Positions 8,853 through 16,037 of a stretch of DNA of 64,000 nucleotides are shown piece after piece. Source of the DNA: Candidatus Kapaibacterium sp. Lineage in GTDB: Bacteria; Bacteroidota; Ignavibacteria; Kapaibacteriales; HRBIN21. The position numbers were made by a program, and so were the translations under genes. The stretch's first letter is position 1; each line of letters begins with the position of its first letter. The notes under the pieces are model-generated. The model worked only from the letters and a program-made list of their open reading frames with translations. It was not told where the DNA came from and did not search any database. Location of the stretch: the NCBI GenBank assembly GCA_025059875.1, contig JANXCT010000003.1, positions 130,176 through 194,175 on the forward strand, read 5' to 3'.

Positions 8853-9985
8853 GTCTCCTGCGCTGCAAGCTCCGCAGCCGCCTGCTCCAGCATCGCTTCG
8901 ACATCAGGCCGCAGTCCCATACGACCGAGCATGACGCCAATGGCAGCAACCAGCATGAGGATGTCCCCTTCGCTAATGGCCCCCATATGCCCGATGCGCA
9001 TCACTTTCCCCTCCAACGGCCCCTGTCCCCTTCCAACAACGATGCCGAAGTGTTCCCGCAACCGCTGTGGGAGCTCCTGGAGCTGCTCCGGAAGTTGGAC
9101 AACCGTCACTGCATGGGAGCCACTCTGCCCAAACAGCGGGAGTCCACACACTGCCAGTGCTGAACGCACCGAGCGGGCATAGCGTCGGTGCCGCTCCCAA
9201 TGCGGCGGCAGCCCATCGGCAAAGTAGCGTTCCAGGACGTAGCCCAACGCTCGAATCAACGACACCGCCGGAGTCCAGGCCGTCATCGCCTGCTGCCATC
9301 GCTCGTAGGCAGCATTGAGATCGAAGTACACCGTCGGAGCTCGCCAGCAGCGGACGAACTCCCATGCCCGTCGGCTAAGCCCCACGAATGCCAGCCCGGG
9401 AGGCAATGCAAAGGCTTTCTGAGAAGCCGCAACAACGACATCCAGCCCCCATTCCTCCATCGGGCACGGATGGACCCCTACTGCCGTGATGGCGTCCACG
9501 CAGATGAAGGCCTCCGATACTTCCCGAACTGCCGCTGCACACTGCTGGACGTCCATGAGGGCGCCTGTGGACGTCTCACTGTAGACCATCCACACTGCCT
9601 GCACTGGAGCGTGGGAGCGGACAGCAGCAACTAACCGCTCCGGCTCCACCACCTGCCCCCATGGTGCCGTCACTCGGACAACCTCTGCCCCGGCAGCTTC
9701 GGCAATCTGCGCACAATGCTCCCCAAAGCGACCACTCGTGGCAACAACGACGCGGCTCCCCGGTGGGCAGAGATTCCGCATCGCTGCCTCAATCCCACCC
9801 GTCCCCGAACTCGTCAGCACAACTACTGGCTCAGAGCTTCCCCACAATTCCTGCAGCCGCTGGTGGATTGGCGCCATGAGCTGCCGGAACTCCTCCGAGC
9901 GGTGCGACAGCACTTGCTCTGACAGTACCCTCAGCACGTCATCGGGAACGGCGACCGGACCGGGTGTGAAGAGCCGCATCGGCAT
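8831..9985 (-). CDS. Class V PLP-dependent aminotransferase (alanine-glyoxylate/serine-pyruvate type)
   Basis: The 384-residue enzyme begins MPMRLFTPGPVAVPDDVL, the usual TPGP opening of the serine-pyruvate/alanine-glyoxylate group (sometimes mislabelled soluble hydrogenase subunit). Also seen are VVVLTSSGTGGIEAAMRN, the cofactor Asp region FICVDAITAVGVHP, and the PLP lysine in DVVVAASQKAFALPPGL. The C-terminus KVMRIGHMGAISEGDILML is typical of the family. The preferred amino donor cannot be read from sequence; serine, alanine or phosphoserine are possible. The start lies inside the end of the upstream methyltransferase gene (about 47 nt overlap), and the 3' end overlaps the RdgB fusion by 22 nt, so translation is likely coupled. 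ATG 9979, two codons later, is an alternative start. Confidence 0.9.
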   Translation of the reverse strand: MPMRLFTPGPVAVPDDVLRVLSEQVLSHRSEEFRQLMAPIHQRLQELWGSSEPVVVLTSSGTGGIEAAMRNLCPPGSRVVVATSGRFGEHCAQIAEAAGAEVVRVTAPWGQVVEPERLVAAVRSHAPVQAVWMVYSETSTGALMDVQQCAAAVREVSEAFICVDAITAVGVHPCPMEEWGLDVVVAASQKAFALPPGLAFVGLSRRAWEFVRCWRAPTVYFDLNAAYERWQQAMTAWTPAVSLIRALGYVLERYFADGLPPHWERHRRYARSVRSALAVCGLPLFGQSGSHAVTVVQLPEQLQELPQRLREHFGIVVGRGQGPLEGKVMRIGHMGAISEGDILMLVAAIGVMLGRMGLRPDVEAMLEQAAAELAAQETWCGASS

Positions 9986-10763
9986 GGTGTTGCTGCCAGA
10001 AGTGGTACAGTGCAATGGCTGTCGCGATACCAACGTTGAGGGACTCCAGTGTCCCTGCTCCAGGGATGCGGAAGAGCACGTGACACCGGCGTCGCACAGC
10101 CTCGGAGAGCCCGTGAGCTTCGTTCCCAACAGCTAAAGCCACCCGCCGTGGGAGCCTAACCCGCTCTAACGGAATCCCAGCCGCCGGCTCGGCTCCAATC
10201 AAGGTGTAGCCCCGCCGCTCCAGCTCCTGCAACCCCTCCTCAGTCCGCTGAACCCGATGGAGAAACGCGTGGAAGAGCGCTCCAGCGCTGGCACGGACTA
10301 CCTTCGGGTGGTATGCGTCCACCCCTCCAGGCAATACCACGAGTGTCCGCCATCCAAACCAGACCGCTGTGCGCACGATTGTTCCCCAATTGCCTGGATC
10401 GCTCACTCCATCGGACACGAGCACCCGGTCTTCCCAGGCTGGTTGCTCTATAGGGTAGCTGACCACTGCCAGAATATCCTGCGGGGTTTCCGTCTGGGCC
10501 AGCGACCGAAAACGCCGCTCCGAGGTCGTGTAGACGAGGACCCCCTGCTGCGCAAAGGCCTGAGCGAGCCGCCGTGCCTCTGCACTCGCGTCTTCTCGGA
10601 GGACTACCAGCAGCGCCCGGTAAATCCGGCTGCGTAGGAGCTCTTGGCACACCCTCACTCCCTCGGCCAAGAACTCTGCATGCAGGTCTCGCTCCTCCCG
10701 GTCGTGGAGTCGAAGGAGATGTTTACGGAGCCGCTCGCTGAGATGCAGCGTCTGCATCAGCAT
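9939..10763 (-). CDS. SpoU/TrmH-family RNA 2'-O-methyltransferase
   Basis: SPOUT-class enzyme that methylates a ribose 2'-OH in rRNA or tRNA using SAM. The 274 residues comprise an N-terminal substrate-binding region and the knotted C-terminal domain. The three SpoU motifs are visible: VLVSDGVSDPGNWGTIVRTA, the middle VALAVGNEAHGLS, and the closing IPGAGTLESLNVGIATAIAL. A 23S rRNA G2251 or tRNA G18 role cannot be separated by eye. Start: the octamer TAATTTTG at 10782-10789 would place transcription start near 10776, which excludes the upstream TTG at 10784; ATG 10763 or 10757 remain. It is first in the four-gene run ending with rarA. Confidence 0.9.
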   Translation of the reverse strand: MLMQTLHLSERLRKHLLRLHDREERDLHAEFLAEGVRVCQELLRSRIYRALLVVLREDASAEARRLAQAFAQQGVLVYTTSERRFRSLAQTETPQDILAVVSYPIEQPAWEDRVLVSDGVSDPGNWGTIVRTAVWFGWRTLVVLPGGVDAYHPKVVRASAGALFHAFLHRVQRTEEGLQELERRGYTLIGAEPAAGIPLERVRLPRRVALAVGNEAHGLSEAVRRRCHVLFRIPGAGTLESLNVGIATAIALYHFWQQHHADAALHTRSGRRSR

Positions 10764-10781
10764 CCTTGCTTGAAGCTCGCG

Positions 10782-10789
10782 CAAAATTA
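10782..10789 (-). promoter_or_regulatory. -7 promoter element of the SpoU methyltransferase operon (TAATTTTG)
   Basis: Minus-strand TAATTTTG lies 19 nt upstream of ATG 10763. It would drive the methyltransferase, aminotransferase, RdgB-fusion and rarA genes. Confidence 0.6.
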
Positions 10790-11658
10790 CACGGCCCCTC
10801 TCCCCCCTTTGAACTGCCGCACAGAACGGAACAGTAATTTTGCTGCCAGTAGATTCAGGAGCTGCCTTAGGCGGTGAGTCGTGGCTGGTGGATCGGCGCT
10901 GCCTTCCTCCGCTCGTGGGCTGACAGTCTGATTGGCCAGACCGCCCTCCCTAACCCACCCCAGTCTGTCCCCCTCTACCAGACTCTGGCCCCAAATTGCC
11001 CAGGGCACCGTACGGGCGCAGACTCCACACACCTTGGTGGCATACATTTCCAGGGAGATCCCCCTAGTGCAGAGATTGCCTCTGTCATCCTGCTACTGGA
11101 CTTTGCAGCCCGCTCCTCAGTCGCGCTCCCCTTCTGGGTACATCCGCAGCCCGACTTTGCTGGTAGACAGCGGCTCTCCGTCATAGCAGCAGAGGGCTAC
11201 ACAGGGCAAGGTTGTCCCGGCAGGGACCGCTACCTCTACGAGGCTGCCAGAACATCCCTGGCAAGCCCTCTAATGGCTGCGTCTCCTCCCGGATCCATCA
11301 ACCACCTCCGGAATCCCTCCCGTAGTGATATTGACACCACAGCCCCCATGCCCTCGTACTACTCCGACAACCCGTGGACAGAGACTTTGCGTACGTCGGA
11401 TACCCCGCATGCAGCCACCCCAAACACCCTGCATGCAGCTACCCCAAATCCACAGCTATGTGCCCTGTGTCGCTGGGAACCCGCTCCTTCAGAGTCCTTG
11501 CAAGCTGGTGCTGCACTGCACGATGCAAGACGGCACCGCTCACAATGGAGTGCCAGCAGCTACGAGCACTTCCTGCCTCACAGAGCGCTAGCAGCACCGC
11601 TGGCTCTCTCTAGTACTCAACCAACCCGAATGACGTCTCACGAACGGTCAGGTCACCC
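10790..11658 (+). other. 869-nt region without a convincing gene
   Basis: Longest gap in the window. An open plus-strand frame (10874-11677, 267 codons) crosses it, but its translation is rich in Pro, Ser, Ala and His, shows no domain, signal peptide or family resemblance, and runs past the start of the regulator at 11659; I judge it probably non-coding. The plus strand is pyrimidine-rich. Two short hairpins share the same stem, GTCTG/CAGAC at 10926-10941 and AGTCTG/CAGACT at 10962-10984. A 24-nt imperfect tandem duplication occurs at 11401-11448. I looked for RNase P, tmRNA and SRP RNA signatures on both strands and saw none. It may hold the control region of the response regulator. Confidence 0.5.
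11401..11448 (+). repeat. Two-copy 24-nt tandem repeat
   Basis: Two adjacent 24-nt units share GCATGCAGCnACCCCAAA (11407-11424 and 11431-11448). Each unit contains the palindrome GCATGC. The length is a multiple of three. The repeat lies about 210 nt upstream of the response-regulator start. Confidence 0.6.
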
Positions 11659-12378
11659 ATGCACATCCTCCTCATAGAGGACGAGCGGAAGCTCGCGGCG
11701 TTCCTCAAACACGTTCTGGAGGAAGAGTCCTACAGCGTCGACGTCGCCTACGATGGGGAGACCGGCGTGGAAATGGCACAGCAGCGAGTCTACGATGCTA
11801 TCATCCTGGACATCATGCTCCCCAAGCTGGATGGCTTTGCTGTGCTGAGCCGACTGCGGACACAAGGAGATACCACCCCTGTGATTGTCCTCACCGCCCG
11901 CGGGACCCCAGAAGAGCGCGTCATGGGACTCGACTTAGGAGCTGATGACTACTTGCCGAAACCGTTCCATCTTGAGGAGCTACTTGCCCGCTTACGTTCG
12001 GTTCTGCGCCGCTCCTCGCCTGAGAAGGCTACACGACTCCAGTGCGGGGACTTAATCTTGGACACCCGAGCACGCGTGGCTTACCGAGGAGGAAAGGAAA
12101 TCCCGCTCACGCCACGGGAGTACGCCCTCTTGGAGTACCTCATGCGCCACAAGAACCAGACGCTGAGCCGTAGCCTCATCCTCTACCACGTCTGGTCCGA
12201 CATCGGTGTGGACTCCAACATTGTCGACGTCTACATCAAGCGCCTGCGAGAGAAGTTGGATGTGCCAAATGCTCCTTCCCTCATCCAAACTGTCCGAGGA
12301 GCCGGCTATCGGCTCCGCGAGCCTGAAAGCGCCCCGTCTACTCAGGATACCGAGCCAAAGGAGCGACCACCTCAGTAA
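11659..12378 (+). CDS. OmpR/PhoB-family response regulator (orphan)
   Basis: Two-component regulator of 239 residues. The receiver domain (1-120) has acidic E7/D8, phosphorylatable D51 (IILDIMLP), T79 (VLTAR) and K101 (DDYLPKPF), all intact. The C-terminal winged helix (about 130-225) shows TPREYALLEYLMRHKNQ and SNIVDVYIKRLREKL, with recognition helix and wing as in CusR/PhoB. A short polar tail follows. No histidine kinase is next to it on either side, so its partner is encoded elsewhere. It follows the 869-nt non-coding stretch and is followed by a stem-loop region and plsY with its own promoter, so it appears to be a single-gene unit. Target genes cannot be deduced. Confidence 0.94.
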   Translation: MHILLIEDERKLAAFLKHVLEEESYSVDVAYDGETGVEMAQQRVYDAIILDIMLPKLDGFAVLSRLRTQGDTTPVIVLTARGTPEERVMGLDLGADDYLPKPFHLEELLARLRSVLRRSSPEKATRLQCGDLILDTRARVAYRGGKEIPLTPREYALLEYLMRHKNQTLSRSLILYHVWSDIGVDSNIVDVYIKRLREKLDVPNAPSLIQTVRGAGYRLREPESAPSTQDTEPKERPPQ

Positions 12379-12538
12379 GCAAAGCTCTACAAACTAGCAC
12401 CCGTCTATGCACCAGCCAGTACCGAGGTAGTTCGCTCAGTCCACAGAGTGCATCGCCCAGTCTGGCAGCCATCACCTGCTGTCCACTTCTTGCCGCCCTG
12501 GGAACTGGAACTGCTCAGCACTCTGCCGATTCTACTGT

Positions 12539-12612
12539 CCTTAACCGTGGAACAGCGCTAAGGCTTCAAAAGGAGTGCTGTTCCGCTAAGTGAGGCCAAG
12601 CCACGGCTAAGG
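12539..12612 (+). terminator. Nested stem-loop, possible terminator or structured RNA
   Basis: Outer stem CCTTAACCGTGG (12539-12550) pairs with CCACGGCTAAGG (12601-12612) with one mismatch. Inside it GGAACAGCGCT (12549-12559) pairs with AGTGCTGTTCC (12574-12584) with one G-U. GCTAAG occurs three times (12557, 12585, 12606), so alternative pairings with CCTTA exist. TTTT follows the outer stem directly, which suits a terminator for the response regulator; the plsY -7 element starts 8 nt later. The remaining gap from 12379 to 12538 shows nothing clear. Confidence 0.45.
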
Positions 12613-12619
12613 TTTTCCC

Positions 12620-12627
12620 TAATTTTG
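12620..12627 (+). promoter_or_regulatory. -7 promoter element of plsY-gpsA (TAATTTTG)
   Basis: TAATTTTG lies 27 nt before ATG 12655. It overlaps the in-frame TTG at 12625, which therefore cannot be the start codon. Confidence 0.6.
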
Positions 12628-12654
12628 GCCGAGCACGCCCTGGTTTCGACGGTG

Positions 12655-13332
12655 ATGGAAAGCATCGCGGGGATAGGAGCGAGTATCGGACTTGCCTATG
12701 CCCTCGGAGGATTCCCAACGGGCCTGGTACTCGGACGCTGGCTGTTCGGCATAGACGTCCGGGAGCACGGCAGTGGCAACATCGGCAGCACCAATGTTCT
12801 GCGGACCTTGGGATGGCAGTGGGGGCTGGTCGTCCAGGCCGTGGATGTCCTCAAAGGAGTCTTAGCTGTGACATTGCTGCCGGCTCTGCTCGCTCCCAAC
12901 CCAGCGTTCGGCTTGGAGCGACTCCACGTCCAGGTCCTGACGGGAATAGCAGCTGTTGCCGGACACTGCTGGTCCCCATGGGCTGGGTTCCGAGGGGGCA
13001 AGGGCGTCAATACCGCCGCTGGTGTGCTTGGAGTGCTGGCACCTGTTGAGCTCGCCGTAGGCCTCGGTGCCTTCATAGTCTTTTTGGCAGCCTCGGGATA
13101 TGTCTCGGCAGGTTCTCTTGCTGCTGCGGTTGCTGTACCGATAGCAGTAGCAGCCCGCTTAGGTTGGGAACCCGCGGTAAGCTCCCCGCTCTTCTGGGGA
13201 GCGGTGGCGATTGCGGGAATCGTGATCCTACGGCACCGACCCAACATTGAGCGGATTCTGAAGGGGTCGGAGTACCGATTTGACGCCGTTTGGCTCTTAG
13301 GCCGCTGGCAGCAGCGGCAGAGGTCGAAATGA
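12655..13332 (+). CDS. plsY: Acyl-phosphate:glycerol-3-phosphate acyltransferase PlsY
   Basis: Integral membrane enzyme that makes lysophosphatidic acid from acyl-phosphate and glycerol-3-phosphate, the first step of phospholipid synthesis. The 225 residues contain the three PlsY signatures: FGIDVREHGSGNIGSTNVLR, the Lys-Gly of VDVLKG, and HCWSPWAGFRGGKGVNTAAG, plus the final RHRPNIERIL. About five membrane segments are visible. ATG 12655 is chosen because the promoter octamer lies across the only longer option. The stop overlaps gpsA as ATGA, so the two glycerol-phosphate genes are translationally coupled: gpsA supplies glycerol-3-phosphate and PlsY uses it. Confidence 0.95.
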   Translation: MESIAGIGASIGLAYALGGFPTGLVLGRWLFGIDVREHGSGNIGSTNVLRTLGWQWGLVVQAVDVLKGVLAVTLLPALLAPNPAFGLERLHVQVLTGIAAVAGHCWSPWAGFRGGKGVNTAAGVLGVLAPVELAVGLGAFIVFLAASGYVSAGSLAAAVAVPIAVAARLGWEPAVSSPLFWGAVAIAGIVILRHRPNIERILKGSEYRFDAVWLLGRWQQRQRSK

Positions 13333-14324
13333 GGATCGTAGTCCTTGGAGCAGGAAGCTGGGGCACGGTCCTGGGGAGCTACTTAGCCCAGAGAGGGTAC
13401 GCTGTCACACTGTGGGCCCGCTCTGCAGAGGTTGCCCAGTCCATCGCACAAGAGCACCGCAACCCTCGCTTCTTACCGGGCATCCGCTTGCCCGATACGC
13501 TCTCGGCAACGACAGATCCATGGGTGACACTGACAGCAGACCTGGTGGTCTTGGCAATTCCCACCCAGTACATTCGCGCGACACTACAACAGTATGGCTT
13601 CCCCATAAGTGCCCCTGTCGTCAATGTAGCGAAGGGGATTGAGCAAGGCACATTGCTGCGGATCTCAGAACTCCTACAGGAAGTAGCCGGTATCCCCGCA
13701 GAGCGATATGCTGTCCTTAGCGGACCGAGCCATGCCGAAGAAGTCGTCCATAACCTCCCGACAGCAGTCGTCGTTGCCTCACAGAATCGACAACTGGCGC
13801 AGTGGGTGCAGCAGATCTTCACGAGTCCCAGGCTGCGGGTGTATACTTCCCATGACGTCGTCGGAGTAGAGCTCGGAGGCGCGCTCAAGAACATCATCGC
13901 TGTTGCTGCGGGTATCGTTGATGGACTGGAATTGGGAGACAACGCTAAAGCTGCACTCTTGACCCGAGGTCTGGCGGAGATTCAGCGCCTCGGAACGGCC
14001 CTTGGAGCAGAGCCGCGGACCTTTGCGGGGCTCTCGGGCATAGGAGACTTGGTAGCGACGTGCAATAGTCGCCACAGCCGTAACCGAGCGGTGGGTCAAC
14101 GGTTGGCCCTTGGAGAACCCTTGCAGCAGATCTTGGCTTCAACTCCGATGGTTGCTGAGGGCATCCCCACCACGCTTGCTGCTTACCAACTCAGCCTTCG
14201 TACTGGAGTGGAGATGCCAATTACTGCCCAGATGTATGCCGTCCTCTTCCAGGGCAAACCTCCTCGTCAAGCAGTAGAAGATTTGCTAACCCGAGAGGTG
14301 AAAGCGGAGTACTGGTGGAACTAG
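13329..14324 (+). CDS. gpsA: Glycerol-3-phosphate dehydrogenase [NAD(P)+]
   Basis: Cytosolic enzyme reducing dihydroxyacetone phosphate to glycerol-3-phosphate for phospholipids. It has 331 residues. The Rossmann motif VLGAGSWGTVLGSYL is at the N-terminus, followed by HRNPRFLPGIRLP, NVAKGIEQGTL, LSGPSHAEEV and the catalytic-Lys region GVELGGALKNIIAVAAGI. GLAEIQRLGTALGA and FAGLSGIGDLVATCNS complete the family signature. ATG 13329 overlaps the plsY stop by the ATGA arrangement; a start at 13290 would lie inside plsY. The HDOD gene follows within 12 nt of the stop. Confidence 0.96.
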   Translation: MRIVVLGAGSWGTVLGSYLAQRGYAVTLWARSAEVAQSIAQEHRNPRFLPGIRLPDTLSATTDPWVTLTADLVVLAIPTQYIRATLQQYGFPISAPVVNVAKGIEQGTLLRISELLQEVAGIPAERYAVLSGPSHAEEVVHNLPTAVVVASQNRQLAQWVQQIFTSPRLRVYTSHDVVGVELGGALKNIIAVAAGIVDGLELGDNAKAALLTRGLAEIQRLGTALGAEPRTFAGLSGIGDLVATCNSRHSRNRAVGQRLALGEPLQQILASTPMVAEGIPTTLAAYQLSLRTGVEMPITAQMYAVLFQGKPPRQAVEDLLTREVKAEYWWN

Positions 14325-14335
14325 CCAGGGCTACC

Positions 14336-15210
14336 ATGGAGCACCCGGAAGACTTCTCCCACATCGCTCGTAGCACCGCTTGGCTTGTACCACCACCTGT
14401 CGTTACGGAGCAGCTCGTCCAGCTGTCGAGGGATGAATGTGCAAACTGGCAGGAAATCGCTCGATCCATTGAAGCCGACCCAGCGATTGGTCTACGAATC
14501 CAGAAGCTCGTCAGCTCGTCCCTTTATGGACTGCCAGTTCCCTCCTCCCTTCAGCAGGCCCTAGTCCTCTCGGACTCCACGGCGGCATCCTCAGTGGCTA
14601 GGGGGACCCTCTCCCGAATGACGCTCAGGAGTCAACTTGAAGCCGTAGACCAACTCCAGCCCTCCTGGCAGGGCCTCACTTGCACAGCATTCGCTACCGA
14701 ACTGTCAACATGCTATGCCGAGCCTGCGCCTATTTGCCAGACCAGATCTTCGCCGTCGTATTCCCCCACGGTATCGGTGAACCGGCCATGATCCAGGCAG
14801 CTCTACCGCAGTATCAAGAGCTAGAACGCCTCCTCCGAAATAGCCAAGAGGAGCACGCTGCCAAACATCCACCCTTGGGAACCACCCACGAGGAGGTGGG
14901 AGACCTGATCGCTTCTCGATGGCATTTCTCTAACAACACCCGCACGACTATTCGCTACTATCCCGCTCCTAAGCAGGCACCTCGCAGCCAGCTACAAGCG
15001 AGCGCTGTGCGGATCGCTGACCTCCTGCGCAAGCTCTGGAAAGCCGGGGTCGGTGGACAGGTTCAGCGTTTGCTCCAGGTAGAAGCAATGTGGAGGATTC
15101 TCGCTAGCCATGCTCCCACGCCCTTTAGGGCAGACACTGCAGCCTTCACCGTAAAGCAGCACCTCTACGATACTGCGGCAATGCTGAAGAACCTCGTGGT
15201 TCTCGAGTGA
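14336..15210 (+). pseudogene. HDOD-domain protein, split by a frameshift
   Basis: Two overlapping frames together match one HDOD protein, a family usually linked to signalling. The 5' frame (ATG 14336, open to 14791) carries the HDOD opening PPPVVTEQLVQLSRDE, ARSIEADPAIGLRIQKLVSS and SLYGLPVPSSLQQALVL. The 3' frame resumes near 14670 (HSIRYRTVNMLCRACA, DQIFAVVFPHGIGE, GTTHEEVGDLIASRWHF) and runs to 15210. That frame has a stop at 14638-14640, so the shift must lie at about 14641-14680. Residues usually conserved are altered (HG for HD in the LLHDIG position, YYPAP for HHxP), which fits decay or a diverged copy; a sequencing error is also possible. It lies between gpsA and lgt, and its last stop overlaps the lgt ATG. 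Confidence 0.7.
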
Positions 15211-16037
15211 TGTTGCCCATCCTCTTCAAGCTTGGCCCGATTACCGTTTACAGCTTCGGCGCTATGGTCGCCATCGCATTCCTGACGGCATACTGGCTCT
15301 CTGCCGCTGAATTCCGGCGCCGTGGGATATCGAAGCCGAAAGATGTAGCATCCTCGCTCCTCCTCATCGCCTTCATAGGGGGATTGGCCGGAGCAAAGCT
15401 GTTTCACTTGCTTGAGCACCCACAGGAATTCCTGGTCGATCCTATCGGCGCTATCTTCAGTCCCGCAGGGCTGACGTTCCACGGAGGCTTCCTCGTCGCG
15501 GCCCTCGGTTTCGTTATCTACATACGGCGACGACGCTTACCTCTGTGGCGGATCGCCGATGCCATTGCTCCAGCTCTTATCCTGGCTTACGGCATTGGAC
15601 GCATCGGGTGCCATTTAGCTGGCGATGGCGACTACGGCATCCCGACCGACGTTCCTTGGGCCGTGACATACCCTAACGGAACGGTCCCCACGCTAGCACG
15701 CCTTAATCCCGAACTGCGGCGCAAGTACGAAGAACTCTTCCCTGGCCGCCCTGTCCCCGAGGATATCCCTGTCCACCCCACGCCGATTTACGAGTTCCTG
15801 GCCTCCGTGGGTATCTTCGCCGTGCTATGGCTACTGCGGACCTCTCGGCGCCATGCTGAAGGCTGGCTTTTCGGGCTTTACCTCGTGTTGGCCGGTGTGG
15901 AGCGGTTCCTCGTGGAGTTCATCCGCCTCAATCCCACGTACTGGGGGCTGACGCAGGCTCAGTGGATGTCCCTGCTAGCTATCGCTGTGGGGGCTATTCT
16001 CCTCGTTCGACGCTGGACTAGTACTTCCGCTCGGTAG
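15210..16037 (+). CDS. lgt: Prolipoprotein diacylglyceryl transferase
   Basis: Inner-membrane enzyme that attaches diacylglycerol from phosphatidylglycerol to the lipobox cysteine of prolipoproteins; the lipoproteins in this window (4897, 36410, 45163) would be substrates. The 275 residues have about seven membrane segments. Seen motifs are GLTFHGGFLVAALGF (catalytic His-Gly region), GIGRIGCHLAGDGDYG (the Lgt signature), HPTPIYEFLAS and GVERFLVEFIRLNP. Two starts adjoin, GTG 15207 and ATG 15210; ATG is preferred and overlaps the upstream stop as TGATG. The 3' end overlaps the convergent sdhA by 20 nt. Confidence 0.95.
   Translation: MLPILFKLGPITVYSFGAMVAIAFLTAYWLSAAEFRRRGISKPKDVASSLLLIAFIGGLAGAKLFHLLEHPQEFLVDPIGAIFSPAGLTFHGGFLVAALGFVIYIRRRRLPLWRIADAIAPALILAYGIGRIGCHLAGDGDYGIPTDVPWAVTYPNGTVPTLARLNPELRRKYEELFPGRPVPEDIPVHPTPIYEFLASVGIFAVLWLLRTSRRHAEGWLFGLYLVLAGVERFLVEFIRLNPTYWGLTQAQWMSLLAIAVGAILLVRRWTSTSAR

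Noticed and set aside
11401-11448. Possible CRISPR-like repeat
   Set aside because: Only two directly adjacent 24-nt units with no spacer and no cas genes.
10874-11677. 267-codon plus-strand frame before the response regulator
   Set aside because: No family resemblance, Pro/Ser/His-rich, runs past the regulator start; kept only as a doubtful possibility.
12696-13247. 183-codon minus-strand frame opposite plsY
   Set aside because: Antisense shadow of a conserved membrane enzyme; Thr/Pro/Ala-rich without motifs.
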